Positions 26,286 to 35,362 of a stretch of DNA of 64,000 bases are shown here, piece after piece; the first letter of the stretch is position 1, and each line of letters begins with the position of its first letter. The stretch is taken from positions 1 to 64,000 of the forward strand of contig CAZEJS010000010.1 in the NCBI GenBank assembly GCA_964512645.1. The letters run 5' to 3'. The position numbers were made by a program, and so were the translations under genes. This DNA comes from CAZEJS01 sp964512645 (GTDB lineage Bacteria > Actinomycetota > Geothermincolia > Fen-727 > Anoxymicrobiaceae). The notes below the pieces were generated by a model. The model was not told the DNA's origin and ran no database searches. It worked only from the letters and a program-made list of their open reading frames with translations.

Positions 26286-28676
26286 CTAACCCCCGCGCTC
26301 CTTGGTGGCCTCGGCAAGCTCCACGCGCTTGACGTAGCGCAGGGCCGGAAGCTGGCAGAGCAGCAGGATGACTATGATTCCCACGCTCACGGCGACATAG
26401 CTGCTCGGATCGACGATGAGCGAGAGGGTCATGAAATCCGATTGCTGAAGGCTCATGGCGTACCTGCCCACCGCTACGCCCAGAAGGATTCCCGGTACGA
26501 TGGCCAGGAGCCCGAAGATGAGGTTTTCGACCGTGGTCATCGCTGAGATCTTCCAGGATTCCGTGCCGATCGTCCTGATGGTGGCGATTTCACGCTCCCG
26601 CTCGAGGATATTGATGGTTATGGTGTTGAAAGTAAGGGTAAACGCCATAAGGAGCGCGAAGACCAGCATGACGTACACGATGATGTACATAAGACCCATG
26701 TACTGGTCCACCTCCCGCTTGATCTCCTTCAGGTCGATTATGGCCGCGAGCCCGGAGATCTTCTGGAGTCCCCGCCGGACCTGGTCCTGCTTGCCGGGAA
26801 ACGCCTTCACGTAGAAGCTGCCCCTGGCTATGGTCCCGTATGCAAGCAGCTCCTGGGCTTCCGGCCGGCTGACGTAGAGGATGTTCCCCAGGGGCTCCTC
26901 GATGAACGGACCGACTGTGAACGCCTTCTCGCGCCAGGCCGTCTTCAGGGTAACCCGCTGCCCCTCCTGGATCCCTTTTTTCAGGTGGTAGTACTGGTTG
27001 AGCAGGACGTGCCCGCCCGCGAGCTCCACCGGCTTCCGTTCCGGGGTATAGAACCTGCGCATCCGGGTGTCCGGCTGCACCCCCATCATGACGGTGTCGT
27101 TGGACCCGCCGTCCCAGGAGAGCTTGACGTTGTAACCTGTCGTGGGCTCGACGCTCGAGACCCCATCGACGCGCTCTATGCGGTTGATCACCGCGACGTC
27201 CCTGTCGCCGAGGAAGATCGCGACCATGTCGAACCTGTTGTTGAGGGAGAAGCCCCGGTTCATAGCGTCGCTCGAGGTGTCGAGCACGGCGAGGAACACC
27301 AGGACTATCATCACCGAGAAGATCAGCCCGAGGAGGGTGAAGGCGGTGCGCCTCCTGTTCCTGAACATGTTCCTCAGGGGCACCTTCAGGAACATCGGCA
27401 GCCCCTTGAGGGGCGGCAGTACCCGCTCGAGAAGGGGCTGCTTGAAGACCGTCTCCAGGGTCTCGCCCCGCATCGCTTTCGAAGGGTCGAGGCGGGCCGA
27501 CCTGGCGGCGGGCACTATCCCGGCGAACGCGCAGAACGCCAGGGAGAGCATCCCTCCCTGGAGCAGCACCAGCCAGTAGGTCCTGGTCTTGACCAGGGGG
27601 AATCCGAGCGTTCTGGCGTACATGGTGGTGATGAAGTACGACAGGCCGAACCCTGCGGCCATTCCCACCACCGCCCCGATGAGGCCGATGATCAGCGCGA
27701 AGGAGAGGTAGTGCCCGAGGATGTCGCGCCTGCGGTATCCCATCGCTCTCATGACACCGATGAACGGCCTCTGGGTGTAAACGAGCCTGCTCAGCAGGAT
27801 GTAGATGCTGAAGCACGCTATGCCAAGGAAGAGGAGAGGGAAGAAGAGGGCGAAGCTCCGCATGCCCTCCAGGTCCATCTTCAACATGTTGTTGCCGTTG
27901 TGCTGGTCCCTGGTCACGACCTCCTTGATCCCGGTGTTCTTCATGACCTCTTCGGCACTGGCGACCGTATCGTCCACCCTCGAGTAGTCGGCGACTTTGA
28001 AGAGGACCTGGTTGTAGAGGTTCGGAAGGTTGGCCATCCACCTCGCGTCCTCCGTCGGCACCCAGAAGATGGCCATGGTGGAGGCGGAAAGCATCGGGCT
28101 GAAGTCGCCTTTGTCTCCCGCCAGGACCAGGTACTCCGGGTTACCGGCTACGCCGATCACCTTGATGGGGATCCTCGACCCCTGGCGCAGGTAGTAGAGG
28201 TAGTCCCCTGGCTTGATCCCGTAGAAATCGGCGAAGTGAGACTCGGCGATGCAGACCCTGGATTCGCCCTTCTTGAAGAAGCGTCCCTTTTTTACCAGCA
28301 GGTCGTCCACCTGGGGCTGTTCCGGTGGGATACCGAGGGTCCTGCCCATCAGCTTCTTGCCGCTCGCGAGCTCGACGGATACGTCCGTCTTCACCCGGGG
28401 CGTGAGCATGGTTACGCCTCTGATCTTCCGTAGCTTCTCGACGACGTACCGCGGAACCTGCTCCGCCCTCACCGAGAAGTCGGCGAAGTTGAGCCTTTCG
28501 TAGGTGTATTCGTACGAAGCCTGGAGGTTCCGGTACGACATCGACGAAGCGATGAATATCATCACGCCGATCATCACCACCAGCGTGATCGCTACGAACC
28601 TCACCTTAGCGCCAAGAATCTCCCGTATCAGCTTGATGCGCATCGAGTTCATCTCGGGCATCTTCAAACTGCTCAT
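26286..28676 (-). CDS. FtsX/MacB-type ABC transporter permease
   Basis: 796 residues with the eight-helix arrangement of large FtsX-like permeases: one helix at the N-terminus, a big extracellular domain, three helices (about 275-385), then the same pattern again (helix near 445, extracellular domain, three helices at the C-terminus). Such proteins couple ATP hydrolysis to movement of lipoproteins, peptides or to mechanotransmission. No ATPase gene is adjacent. The first ATG (28676) is close behind GAGAAGGG; downstream ATGs at codons 6, 9 and 12 are alternatives. It shares a transcript with the M61-like gene. Confidence 0.88.
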   Translation of the reverse strand: MSSLKMPEMNSMRIKLIREILGAKVRFVAITLVVMIGVMIFIASSMSYRNLQASYEYTYERLNFADFSVRAEQVPRYVVEKLRKIRGVTMLTPRVKTDVSVELASGKKLMGRTLGIPPEQPQVDDLLVKKGRFFKKGESRVCIAESHFADFYGIKPGDYLYYLRQGSRIPIKVIGVAGNPEYLVLAGDKGDFSPMLSASTMAIFWVPTEDARWMANLPNLYNQVLFKVADYSRVDDTVASAEEVMKNTGIKEVVTRDQHNGNNMLKMDLEGMRSFALFFPLLFLGIACFSIYILLSRLVYTQRPFIGVMRAMGYRRRDILGHYLSFALIIGLIGAVVGMAAGFGLSYFITTMYARTLGFPLVKTRTYWLVLLQGGMLSLAFCAFAGIVPAARSARLDPSKAMRGETLETVFKQPLLERVLPPLKGLPMFLKVPLRNMFRNRRRTAFTLLGLIFSVMIVLVFLAVLDTSSDAMNRGFSLNNRFDMVAIFLGDRDVAVINRIERVDGVSSVEPTTGYNVKLSWDGGSNDTVMMGVQPDTRMRRFYTPERKPVELAGGHVLLNQYYHLKKGIQEGQRVTLKTAWREKAFTVGPFIEEPLGNILYVSRPEAQELLAYGTIARGSFYVKAFPGKQDQVRRGLQKISGLAAIIDLKEIKREVDQYMGLMYIIVYVMLVFALLMAFTLTFNTITINILEREREIATIRTIGTESWKISAMTTVENLIFGLLAIVPGILLGVAVGRYAMSLQQSDFMTLSLIVDPSSYVAVSVGIIVILLLCQLPALRYVKRVELAEATKERGG

Positions 28677-28687
28677 CCCTTCTCGTG

Positions 28688-28711
28688 GCCCCGGTTTTTC
28701 GGGGCTTTCTT
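28688..28711 (+). other. terminator-like hairpin in the permease leader
   Basis: GCCCCG / CGGGGC stem with a GTTTTT loop followed by TTTCTT reads as an intrinsic terminator on the + strand, although no + strand gene is close. On the - strand the same hairpin stands just before the permease ribosome-binding site. Confidence 0.4.
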
Positions 28712-29333
28712 ACACAGCATGCTCTCCTGGACGGTCCGCGTTCCCGGCGCGTTTCAGGCTCGCGCAGCGCAAACGCGTCCGCCGAGGCGCCAGGCGCAAA
28801 ATACGACCTGAGCTCCGACTGGTGAAATGATAACCAATATGAGCAAAGAATGCCTCAAACGTGGAAGGCACAACGCCCCGCCGGGTCACCGGTGTGACCT
28901 CCCGGCGGTCGCTTCCCTGTGGATGGAACCTCTATCGCGAATGTCCCATAATATATATTATGTAAACTTATTGCGAACCACCCTTTTCCCCGCCCCGCAA
29001 TCCCTCGTCTCGCACCTCTCCTCCCTGCTCGTGCAACCGGGTTACGTCTTGCGGGACGGCGACCGTCCTGTGTTAACTGTCAACAGGTGCAATCGGCTGA
29101 GGTGTTCCACCGCCTGGCGGCTCGTCGCCCCGGGCCCGGCGGGGCCTCTCCCCCGTCGTACCTGCCGCGGGCACTCCCCCGAGACAGGTCACCCGCCTTT
29201 TCCGGCGCGCAATTCCGGCGACTCGGGTGACGGATGCCTTGCGCAATGTTCGCGCCGGCTACACCGGCCAGGGAAAGCAAGCGCGTATCGCGCGCGTTCT
29301 GGCGGCATCATTCCGGCTGTAGAGGCGAGGAGA
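28712..29333. other. non-coding region upstream of the permease
   Basis: About 620 bases without credible genes. It holds an AT-only palindrome at 28947-28962 and a TGTTAACTGTCAACA inverted repeat near 29070-29085; the rest is GC-rich and shows no tRNA or recognised RNA. It must contain the promoter for the permease and M61-like genes. Confidence 0.5.
28947..28962. promoter_or_regulatory. 16-bp perfect AT-rich palindrome, putative operator
   Basis: CATAATATATATTATG is a perfect inverted repeat in a region of high GC. It lies 270 bases upstream of the permease start and could be an operator or part of a promoter (a TTTACA follows on the left-reading strand). Regulator unknown. Confidence 0.4.
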
Positions 29334-29885
29334 TCAGGACCTGCGGGACAGGGCCTCCCGGAGCATTTCCGTGTAACGCTCGTTCAGGAAGTAGCCCATG
29401 TCCTGCTCGAACTCGAAGAGGTTCTCGCGGCGGTAATCCTCTGAGGCCTTTCTGCGCATGTTCAGCATGGCGACCGTCAGGCTGTGTATCTCGAACTCCA
29501 CGTCGCTCAAGGAGCGGTCGATCTCGTCGATGAACTCCTGGATCATCATTCCCCGGCCTTTCTCCAGGAGCACCTTGAGCGCGGTCATCTCGATCTCTCC
29601 TAGTTCTCCGATGTACCGGTCGAGTTCTTCCTGAGTCCATGTGTCCGGTTGCGGCACCATGACTATCCAAGTCTCGGTGGCGTCAATTCCTTCGACACCC
29701 CGTACGGTGGAGAGGATGGTGTCCTGGAGCGTCTCCAGATCGGGCCCGTGCATCACCGCTACCACGTCGTAATGACCGGACACGCCCTCGGCGGAGAGCA
29801 CCTGCGGCATCTGGGACAGCGTCCGCATCACCACGTCAAGGTTTCCCGCGCTGACTGTTATAAATACGTATGCCTTCTTCTTCAC
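29334..29885 (-). CDS. RAM-domain (Lrp/AsnC ligand-binding) protein without HTH
   Basis: 183 residues. The first 80 form a Lrp/AsnC RAM domain (AYVFITVSAGNLDVVMRTL, SGHYDVVAVM, GIDATETWIVM); no DNA-binding helix-turn-helix precedes it. The remaining 100 residues are charged helices, possibly coiled coil. Stand-alone RAM proteins bind small molecules and modulate partners. GTG at 29885 is chosen because GAGGGGA is 6 bases upstream; the GTG at 29891 sits directly on it. The gene follows the acyl-CoA synthetase by 18 bases. Confidence 0.78.
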   Translation of the reverse strand: MKKKAYVFITVSAGNLDVVMRTLSQMPQVLSAEGVSGHYDVVAVMHGPDLETLQDTILSTVRGVEGIDATETWIVMVPQPDTWTQEELDRYIGELGEIEMTALKVLLEKGRGMMIQEFIDEIDRSLSDVEFEIHSLTVAMLNMRRKASEDYRRENLFEFEQDMGYFLNERYTEMLREALSRRS

Positions 29886-29903
29886 GTCCACTCCCCTCGC
29901 GTT

Positions 29904-31511
29904 CTACAGGTTCGCCACGTCCACTCTTTCGATCAGTTCGTCCCTGAGGACCCTCTTCAGGACCTTGAGCGTCATTCCGTACGGCATCTCTCTCCGGACT
30001 TCGACGTAGCGGGGCGCCTTGTATGCGGCTATATTCTCCCGGCACCACTCGAGGAGTTCCCCGGAGTCGAGGTCCTTCCCTGCCACGGGGGTGCAGACAG
30101 CGGCGACGACCTCCACCTTGGTGGGGTGCGGTATCCCGACCACCGCGACCTCGTCCACCAGCGGGTGTGTCCGGATCTCCTCCTCCACTTCCCTGGAAAA
30201 AACGGAGTAGCCGCCGGCCTTCACCACGTCCTTGGTGCGGTCCACGAAGTAGAGCAGGCCGAACCTGCCCCTGCGAGCCACGTCACCGGTGTGGAACCAG
30301 CCCCCCCTGAAGGCCTCCTCGTTTCTCTCCGAATCGTCCCAGTATCCCTTGGTGATGTTGGGGCCCCTGACCACGAGTTCGCCCGCCTCTCCCCTGGCGA
30401 CAGGCCTGCACTCCTCGTCCCATATCCGGGTGCGCACCGGGAACACGGGGATTCCCACGCAGCCGTGCTCGAACGACACCCGTTTCGTCGAAAGCTTCAG
30501 TGCTGTTATCGGGCTGGTCTCCACCTGCCCGTAACCCTCGAAGAACATCCCTCCGAACCCCATGAACTTGCGTATCTGCTCCACGGGCATCGCGTCGGCG
30601 CCCGACGCCCAGAGCCTCATGGAAGAAAGGTCGTACTCCTCGGCCCCGCTGTGCAGCAGTATGGAGTACATCGCGGGCACGCCGACGAACACCGTCACCC
30701 CTCGCTCCTGGATCAGCTCCAGGACCTTCACCGGGTGGAAGTATTTCATGAAATATCCGCGGGTGCCCAGCATGAAGCACAAGAGCGCCACGCAGAACCC
30801 CATGAGGTGGGCGCCGGGAAGCGCGGAGAGCCCGAGGTCGCGCTCGGAGACGGGGAGCACCCCTGCAGTGATCCTCTGTGTGGTGATGAGGTTCCGGCCG
30901 GTCATCATCGCGCCCTTGGGATACCCGGTCGTCCCTGACGTGTAGAATATCGCCACCGTGGAGTTGGGATGGACGGAGCGCGGCTCCAGCGACGGCGAGG
31001 CGGAGTCCAGCATCTCGTCCAGGCTGTAGAAGCCTTCCGGCAGGTCCTCGCGGGGCCCGGCCATTACCCAGGTCTCGATGCATTCGATGGCGGACCGTTC
31101 CTTGATGTTGACATCGAACACGTCCCTGTCCGTGACGAGGACCCTTGCGCCGCAGTTGGTTGCAATATACCTGATCTCCGAGCCCTTCAGCATGTAGTTG
31201 AGAGGCACCGCGATCGCCCCGATCTTGAAGCAGGCATAGCACAGCAGGAGCAGTTCCAGGCGGTTGCCCATGGCGAAGACAACCCTGTCGCCCCGCTTCA
31301 CCCCGATGTCCAGCAGGCAGTTAGCCAGCCGGTTAACGAAATGGAGCGCATCGGCGTAGCTGAGCTCGTCCTCGGGCATGAAGCGATAGTCGAGCGGCTC
31401 GTCCAGATAAGCCATCGTGCGGTCGCCGTAGACCGCCGCCGCCTTGTCCCAGAGGTTGGCCATCGACAGCTTCGGGTCCAGGATCAGCTTGAACTTCGTG
31501 AGGTACGACAT
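29904..31511 (-). CDS. AMP-dependent acyl-CoA synthetase
   Basis: 535-residue adenylating enzyme that would activate a carboxylic acid to its CoA thioester. P-loop YTSGTTGYPKGA, the GYGQVETSP segment, GWFHTGDVA, DRTKDVVKAGGYSVF and a C-terminal lysine in TLKVLKRVL are all present. The acid is unknown; size and motifs fit medium/long-chain or aryl acid ligases. The ATG at 31511 with AAGG 9 bases upstream is preferred over an extended ORF. Cotranscribed with the RAM-domain gene, which may sense the acid or its CoA ester. Confidence 0.88.
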   Translation of the reverse strand: MSYLTKFKLILDPKLSMANLWDKAAAVYGDRTMAYLDEPLDYRFMPEDELSYADALHFVNRLANCLLDIGVKRGDRVVFAMGNRLELLLLCYACFKIGAIAVPLNYMLKGSEIRYIATNCGARVLVTDRDVFDVNIKERSAIECIETWVMAGPREDLPEGFYSLDEMLDSASPSLEPRSVHPNSTVAIFYTSGTTGYPKGAMMTGRNLITTQRITAGVLPVSERDLGLSALPGAHLMGFCVALLCFMLGTRGYFMKYFHPVKVLELIQERGVTVFVGVPAMYSILLHSGAEEYDLSSMRLWASGADAMPVEQIRKFMGFGGMFFEGYGQVETSPITALKLSTKRVSFEHGCVGIPVFPVRTRIWDEECRPVARGEAGELVVRGPNITKGYWDDSERNEEAFRGGWFHTGDVARRGRFGLLYFVDRTKDVVKAGGYSVFSREVEEEIRTHPLVDEVAVVGIPHPTKVEVVAAVCTPVAGKDLDSGELLEWCRENIAAYKAPRYVEVRREMPYGMTLKVLKRVLRDELIERVDVANL

Positions 31512-31679
31512 GTCATCCGCCTTCCCTTTGCGCCCACCACCGCTTGCTCCAGAGTATACTACGTCTGCAGGGCCCGCGGGCACCGTCGCGGTTGCGGCAA
31601 ACGCCCGCTTCTGCAGAAATTTAACCGCGCAGGCCGGGGCGCCTGGGAACAGGAATCGCCGAGCCGGGGAAGGAGCGAG

Positions 31680-32183
31680 ATGTCCGGGATCCGCCCGCAG
31701 GAGGAGATGGAAGCTGGTGCGGGGTCAAGGCGGCTTTCCATTGGACTGCTGGTCATATCGGGACTGGGATTGGTGTTCGGTGCCGGCCTGATAATCTCCG
31801 GCAGCATGCTGACCTGGCGCTCCGACCGGGTGCTGGGCCTTTACAGCCGTTCCGGCTGGGTTTTCGACAACATCCTGGCGGGCGACGGCAAGGTCACGAT
31901 GGCGCTGGGGGCGCTCATGGCCGCAGGTATAGTGCTCGGGTTTCTTCTCAGGAACAAGTGGGCATTCGCCGTAGCGCTGGCGGCGGACCTGGCGGTCATG
32001 GCCCTGGCTGTCTACGAGCTCGTATTCCTGGTTACCAGGCCGGGCATCGTGGGGCCGGGGAACGGCCTGTATATGGTCCTGGGGGGAACAGTCGCCGGCG
32101 GGCTCTGCGCCCTGGGAGCTTACCTCATGATGGCCGAGACCCCGCGAGGCGAGGAAGGCGTTAACGCTCAGCCGGCCCAGTAG
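31680..32183 (+). CDS. four-helix membrane protein of unknown function
   Basis: 167 residues with four predicted membrane helices (about 19-42, 62-80, 90-110, 130-152) and short polar tails; an extracellular loop carries TWRSDRVLGLYSRSGWVF. I do not recognise the family. AAGGAGCG precedes the ATG. The only + strand gene in this part of the window; its 3' end overlaps the convergent FAD gene by 16 bases. A palindromic AGTATACT (31553-31560) in the divergent gap could serve as -10 in either direction. Confidence 0.68.
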   Translation: MSGIRPQEEMEAGAGSRRLSIGLLVISGLGLVFGAGLIISGSMLTWRSDRVLGLYSRSGWVFDNILAGDGKVTMALGALMAAGIVLGFLLRNKWAFAVALAADLAVMALAVYELVFLVTRPGIVGPGNGLYMVLGGTVAGGLCALGAYLMMAETPRGEEGVNAQPAQ

Positions 32184-33547
32184 GAGCCCGCTTCCTTAAC
32201 GCGCCCGGCGCCAGGAATCGCCCCTGCCCACCTTTCCAGCGCCCCGGGCGCATCCAGGGGCGGATACCTTTTATAATGCCGGTAGGTCCTGGAAGCCCGC
32301 AGGCCCGACGAGGCAAGGCCGAACAGCTTCCCGGGGGGCACGTACCCGGCGCGCAACTTCCGCGCCACCCAGACCGGGCCGAGCGCCGGCAGCTCGGGAA
32401 CCAGCCCGCTGTAGACGTCGGCGGGTCCCACCAGCCCCTTGGAGATCATCATGTCGAGGTCCTCGACGGTAAGCCCTGCGGTATGCTGTCTGATCACGTC
32501 GTAGTAAGCCAGCAGGGCTCCCCTTCCGCTCTGAAACGCGTGGCAGTAACCCCACAGCGAAGGCCTGTCGGCGTTACCGGTCTCGATGGCCCTGAGAACC
32601 GATACGGACGCGAGGTCGGCCGCTATCAGCGCCGACGCGGTGCCCGACCCGTGAGCGGGAACCACCTGGCACGCCGCGTCCCCCAGGCACACCAGGCCGG
32701 GGGCGACGAATGTGTTCAGCGGCCTCCTGATCGGTATGGGCCCCCCGTCGCCAAACACCTTCTCCCCTATGAAGGAGTGCTTCTCGAGGACCGACGCGAA
32801 GCGATCCTCGGGGGTCGGCCCGCTGCCGGGCTTGGTCCCTATCAGGATGTCAATGAAACCTCTTTCGAGGTCGAGGAAAAAAGTCTCCACCGAATAGACG
32901 CCCTGCGAGCCCACCCTGTCGTACCTGGTTCCGTCCCAGATGTACCTCTTCTTCATCGATGCCCCGGCCTCACCAGGGTCGATCCGGCGGGTTTCCCTGC
33001 GCGCCAGGACTACGTCCTCCGCGTGAAGGCGCTCCGATACCCTCCAGTCGGACGGGGTGCCCGACCGCACCGTGCCGGCAATCCCGGTGCAGTCCGCGAC
33101 TACCAGCGCGTGCAGCGTGTCGCGTCCTTCCGGCCCCTTCACACGGACCCCGCACACACGCCCGTCCTCCACTATCGGTCCTTCAACCTTCGTACCGCAA
33201 CGCAGCGACGCGCCGCATTCCTGTGCCCATGCCGCGAGCTTTCTGACGTACGGCCCGTTGCGCACCGGGACCATCGGAACCGGGGGGAGATCCACGGCGC
33301 AACGCCTGTCCGAGGTGACAATGGCGGTGGTGCCCGGCTCGACGAACAGCTCTGTGCCCTCCGGGGCGGGCACGCCCGCAAGCCCGAACGTGTCCCTCCC
33401 CACGTCGACCACCCAGTCCCTGTCCAGCCCCGGCTCCCGTTTCCTCTCCAGCAGAAGGACGCGGGCCCCGCCTTTCGCCGCCTTCGCGGCCAGAACGCAA
33501 CCCGCGGGCCCGGCCCCCGCAACCACCAGGTCGAATGTGCTTTCCAT
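32168..33547 (-). CDS. FAD-dependent oxidoreductase, geranylgeranyl reductase-like
   Basis: 459 residues of the GGR/PHBH flavoprotein fold: N-terminal FAD site VVAGAGPAGCVLAAKAA with ERK at the end of the second strand, a middle GLVCLGDAACQVVPAHGSG block that binds flavin phosphate, and a helical C-terminus. Relatives reduce isoprenoid double bonds or oxidise aromatic and quinone-like substrates; the substrate here is unknown. ATG 33547 is preceded by AAGGGGG and overlaps the stop of the metallo-hydrolase gene (TGATG). Part of the rlpA unit. Confidence 0.82.
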   Translation of the reverse strand: MESTFDLVVAGAGPAGCVLAAKAAKGGARVLLLERKREPGLDRDWVVDVGRDTFGLAGVPAPEGTELFVEPGTTAIVTSDRRCAVDLPPVPMVPVRNGPYVRKLAAWAQECGASLRCGTKVEGPIVEDGRVCGVRVKGPEGRDTLHALVVADCTGIAGTVRSGTPSDWRVSERLHAEDVVLARRETRRIDPGEAGASMKKRYIWDGTRYDRVGSQGVYSVETFFLDLERGFIDILIGTKPGSGPTPEDRFASVLEKHSFIGEKVFGDGGPIPIRRPLNTFVAPGLVCLGDAACQVVPAHGSGTASALIAADLASVSVLRAIETGNADRPSLWGYCHAFQSGRGALLAYYDVIRQHTAGLTVEDLDMMISKGLVGPADVYSGLVPELPALGPVWVARKLRAGYVPPGKLFGLASSGLRASRTYRHYKRYPPLDAPGALERWAGAIPGAGRVKEAGSYWAG

Positions 33548-34278
33548 CAAGGTTCCCCCTTGCGTCTCTCCTCCAGAAGCGCGGCTACACGCTCTCTGGC
33601 CCCTGAGCGTATCACCTCTCCATGGCCCGGAAGAAGCACATCGAAGTCGAGAGGGAGGACAAACCGGCGGATGCCCTCGTATGCCAGCTCGACATCCGGC
33701 GTGAACCGGGGCGGCGGGCCATCCAGGATTTCGTCTTCGTTCCTGATCGTATCCCCGGTGAACAGCGCGCCGGTATCCTCGTGGTAGAGGGCGATGCTTC
33801 CATCCGTGTGCCCCGGCAGGTGGATCACCCGCAGGCCCCCGAGTGCGTCCAGGGTCTCCCCGCCTCGCACCCTCACGTCGACGTGCACGTACTCGTACGG
33901 GTAGAGCGGCCTCAGCGCCTTGTAGTATACAGCTCTCAACAGGTCCAGCTTGAACATCGTGTAAGGCTTCTTGCCTTCGATGACGTCAGCGTCGTCAGGG
34001 TGCGCGGCCACCAGCGAACCGAAAGCTTCCTTGATCCTGGCCATCGACCCCATGTGGTCCAGGTGGCAGTGTGTGGCCACCATCAGCCCGGGCCCGCGCG
34101 GGTCCAGGGAGGCGCAGGCGCGCTTGACCATCCCCGCGTCCAGCGGGAAGCCGGAATCCACCAGAACGAGCCCGTCCCCGGCCAGGAAATAGATGTTGGA
34201 ACCCCATGTCCTGCGCGCGCTGTAGATTCCCGGGGCGACCTCGTCCAGCGCTTCGTCGCGTCTCCGCGGGAACAGCAT
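33547..34278 (-). CDS. metallo-beta-lactamase fold hydrolase
   Basis: 243 residues with the complete binuclear metal motif set: THCHLDHMG, the later His in LPGHTDGS, FTGDT and LPGHGE. Most relatives of this size are thioesterase, glyoxalase II or phosphodiesterase types; the substrate is not evident. It starts 6 bases after the rlpA-like stop and overlaps the flavoprotein gene. Confidence 0.85.
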   Translation of the reverse strand: MLFPRRRDEALDEVAPGIYSARRTWGSNIYFLAGDGLVLVDSGFPLDAGMVKRACASLDPRGPGLMVATHCHLDHMGSMARIKEAFGSLVAAHPDDADVIEGKKPYTMFKLDLLRAVYYKALRPLYPYEYVHVDVRVRGGETLDALGGLRVIHLPGHTDGSIALYHEDTGALFTGDTIRNEDEILDGPPPRFTPDVELAYEGIRRFVLPLDFDVLLPGHGEVIRSGARERVAALLEERRKGEP

Positions 34279-34284
34279 CGGCGC

Positions 34285-35286
34285 CTAAGACCCCGGCACG
34301 ACTATTTCGCAATCGACCCACCGGACCCCCTTCAGGCCGACCGCTTCGGCCGCGCCCCTGGAGAGGTCGACCATCCGGTTGTCGGCCGATGGCCCCCTGT
34401 CGTTGACCTTCACGATGACGCTGCGCCCCAGGAAGGTAACCCTGAGATAGGTCCCCATCGGAAGGGTCCGGTGCGCACAGGTGAACGCGTACTGGTCGAA
34501 GGCTTCGCCGCTCGCCGTGGCCTTGCCCTGGGACTCGCCCCCGTACCAGCCGGCGTAGCCGCTGAAGATCTGCCCGGTCCTCACGAACCCTTTCTCGTCG
34601 GGCTTCGAGAAGATCCGGCCGGGTTCGAAGACCCTCGGGGCGGGAGTGTAGGTACCGGGAAGCTGCATAGCGATGAGCGAGGCGCTCACCTCTGCGAGCT
34701 CGTTCTTCTTGTTATCGAGCTCGGCCTGTATCGCGATGGTATCGGCTGTTTCGTGCAGGGCCGCCTGCTCCCTCTTGTACTCCTGCAGGCGTGTCTGGAC
34801 CTCATGCAACCGCGATTTCTTCTCTCTCAGCCCTTCGAAAGCCTTGCTCTCGCTGGCGGCTATATTGAGCATGCGCTCGGACCAGACAAGGAAGTCGGTC
34901 ACGTTGTCGCTTTCGAGGAGTCTCACCAGGGGGTCGGCGCGGCCGGCTACGTACAGGGCCCGGAACCTCCCGTTCAGGATCCGGCGCGCCGTTCGCACCG
35001 CCGCTTCGACGGCGTCTATCTCCATGTAGCACTCGAGTATCCGGCGCTCAACCTCGACAAGCCTCCGCGCTATCGACACCGAGTCCTGCTGTGAGGTTGC
35101 GAGCCTCGCCTCCAGAGAGGCGATCTCTTTCTCCAGAGTGCGCGCCCTCTCCTCCGCCGACATGAGGCTGTCCTGCACGACCTGTGCGAGGCAGGGCGAT
35201 AGAAGGCCGGACGCGAGCGCCGCTACCAGCGCCGCGGCCAGCGCCGCGGCCGTGGCTCTTCTCGCGAAAGGTCGGACCTCGGGCAT
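34285..35286 (-). CDS. secreted coiled-coil RlpA-like protein
   Basis: 333 residues: signal peptide (RRATAAALAAALVAALASGLL), a long coiled coil (about 40-210) like those that recruit cell-wall hydrolases, then a double-psi beta-barrel RlpA domain with SGYAGWYGGE, GKATASGEAFD, AHRTLPMGTYLRV, VNDRGPS and DLSRGAA. RlpA domains bind or cleave glycan strands lacking peptides at division sites. AAGGAG precedes the ATG. First gene of a unit behind Fur-type operators. Confidence 0.85.
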   Translation of the reverse strand: MPEVRPFARRATAAALAAALVAALASGLLSPCLAQVVQDSLMSAEERARTLEKEIASLEARLATSQQDSVSIARRLVEVERRILECYMEIDAVEAAVRTARRILNGRFRALYVAGRADPLVRLLESDNVTDFLVWSERMLNIAASESKAFEGLREKKSRLHEVQTRLQEYKREQAALHETADTIAIQAELDNKKNELAEVSASLIAMQLPGTYTPAPRVFEPGRIFSKPDEKGFVRTGQIFSGYAGWYGGESQGKATASGEAFDQYAFTCAHRTLPMGTYLRVTFLGRSVIVKVNDRGPSADNRMVDLSRGAAEAVGLKGVRWVDCEIVVPGS

Positions 35287-35333
35287 TCTGCTCCCACTCC
35301 TTCGATACGGCCCTGTCTAAGGAAACATGTAAT

Positions 35334-35362
35334 AAGATACCACATCTGATAATGATAATCAA
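35334..35362 (-). promoter_or_regulatory. promoter of the rlpA-MBL-FAD unit
   Basis: Reading leftwards: TTGATT (35357-35362), exactly 17 bases, TATCTT (35334-35339); transcription would start near 35327, 40 bases before the rlpA-like ATG. It is overlapped by the first Fur-type box. Confidence 0.6.

Noticed and set aside
28827..29444. 205-codon + strand frame in the gap upstream of the permease
   Set aside because: Composition unlike the neighbours (Cys, Pro, Ser, Arg scatter), runs into the RAM-domain gene, no domain or ribosome-binding site.
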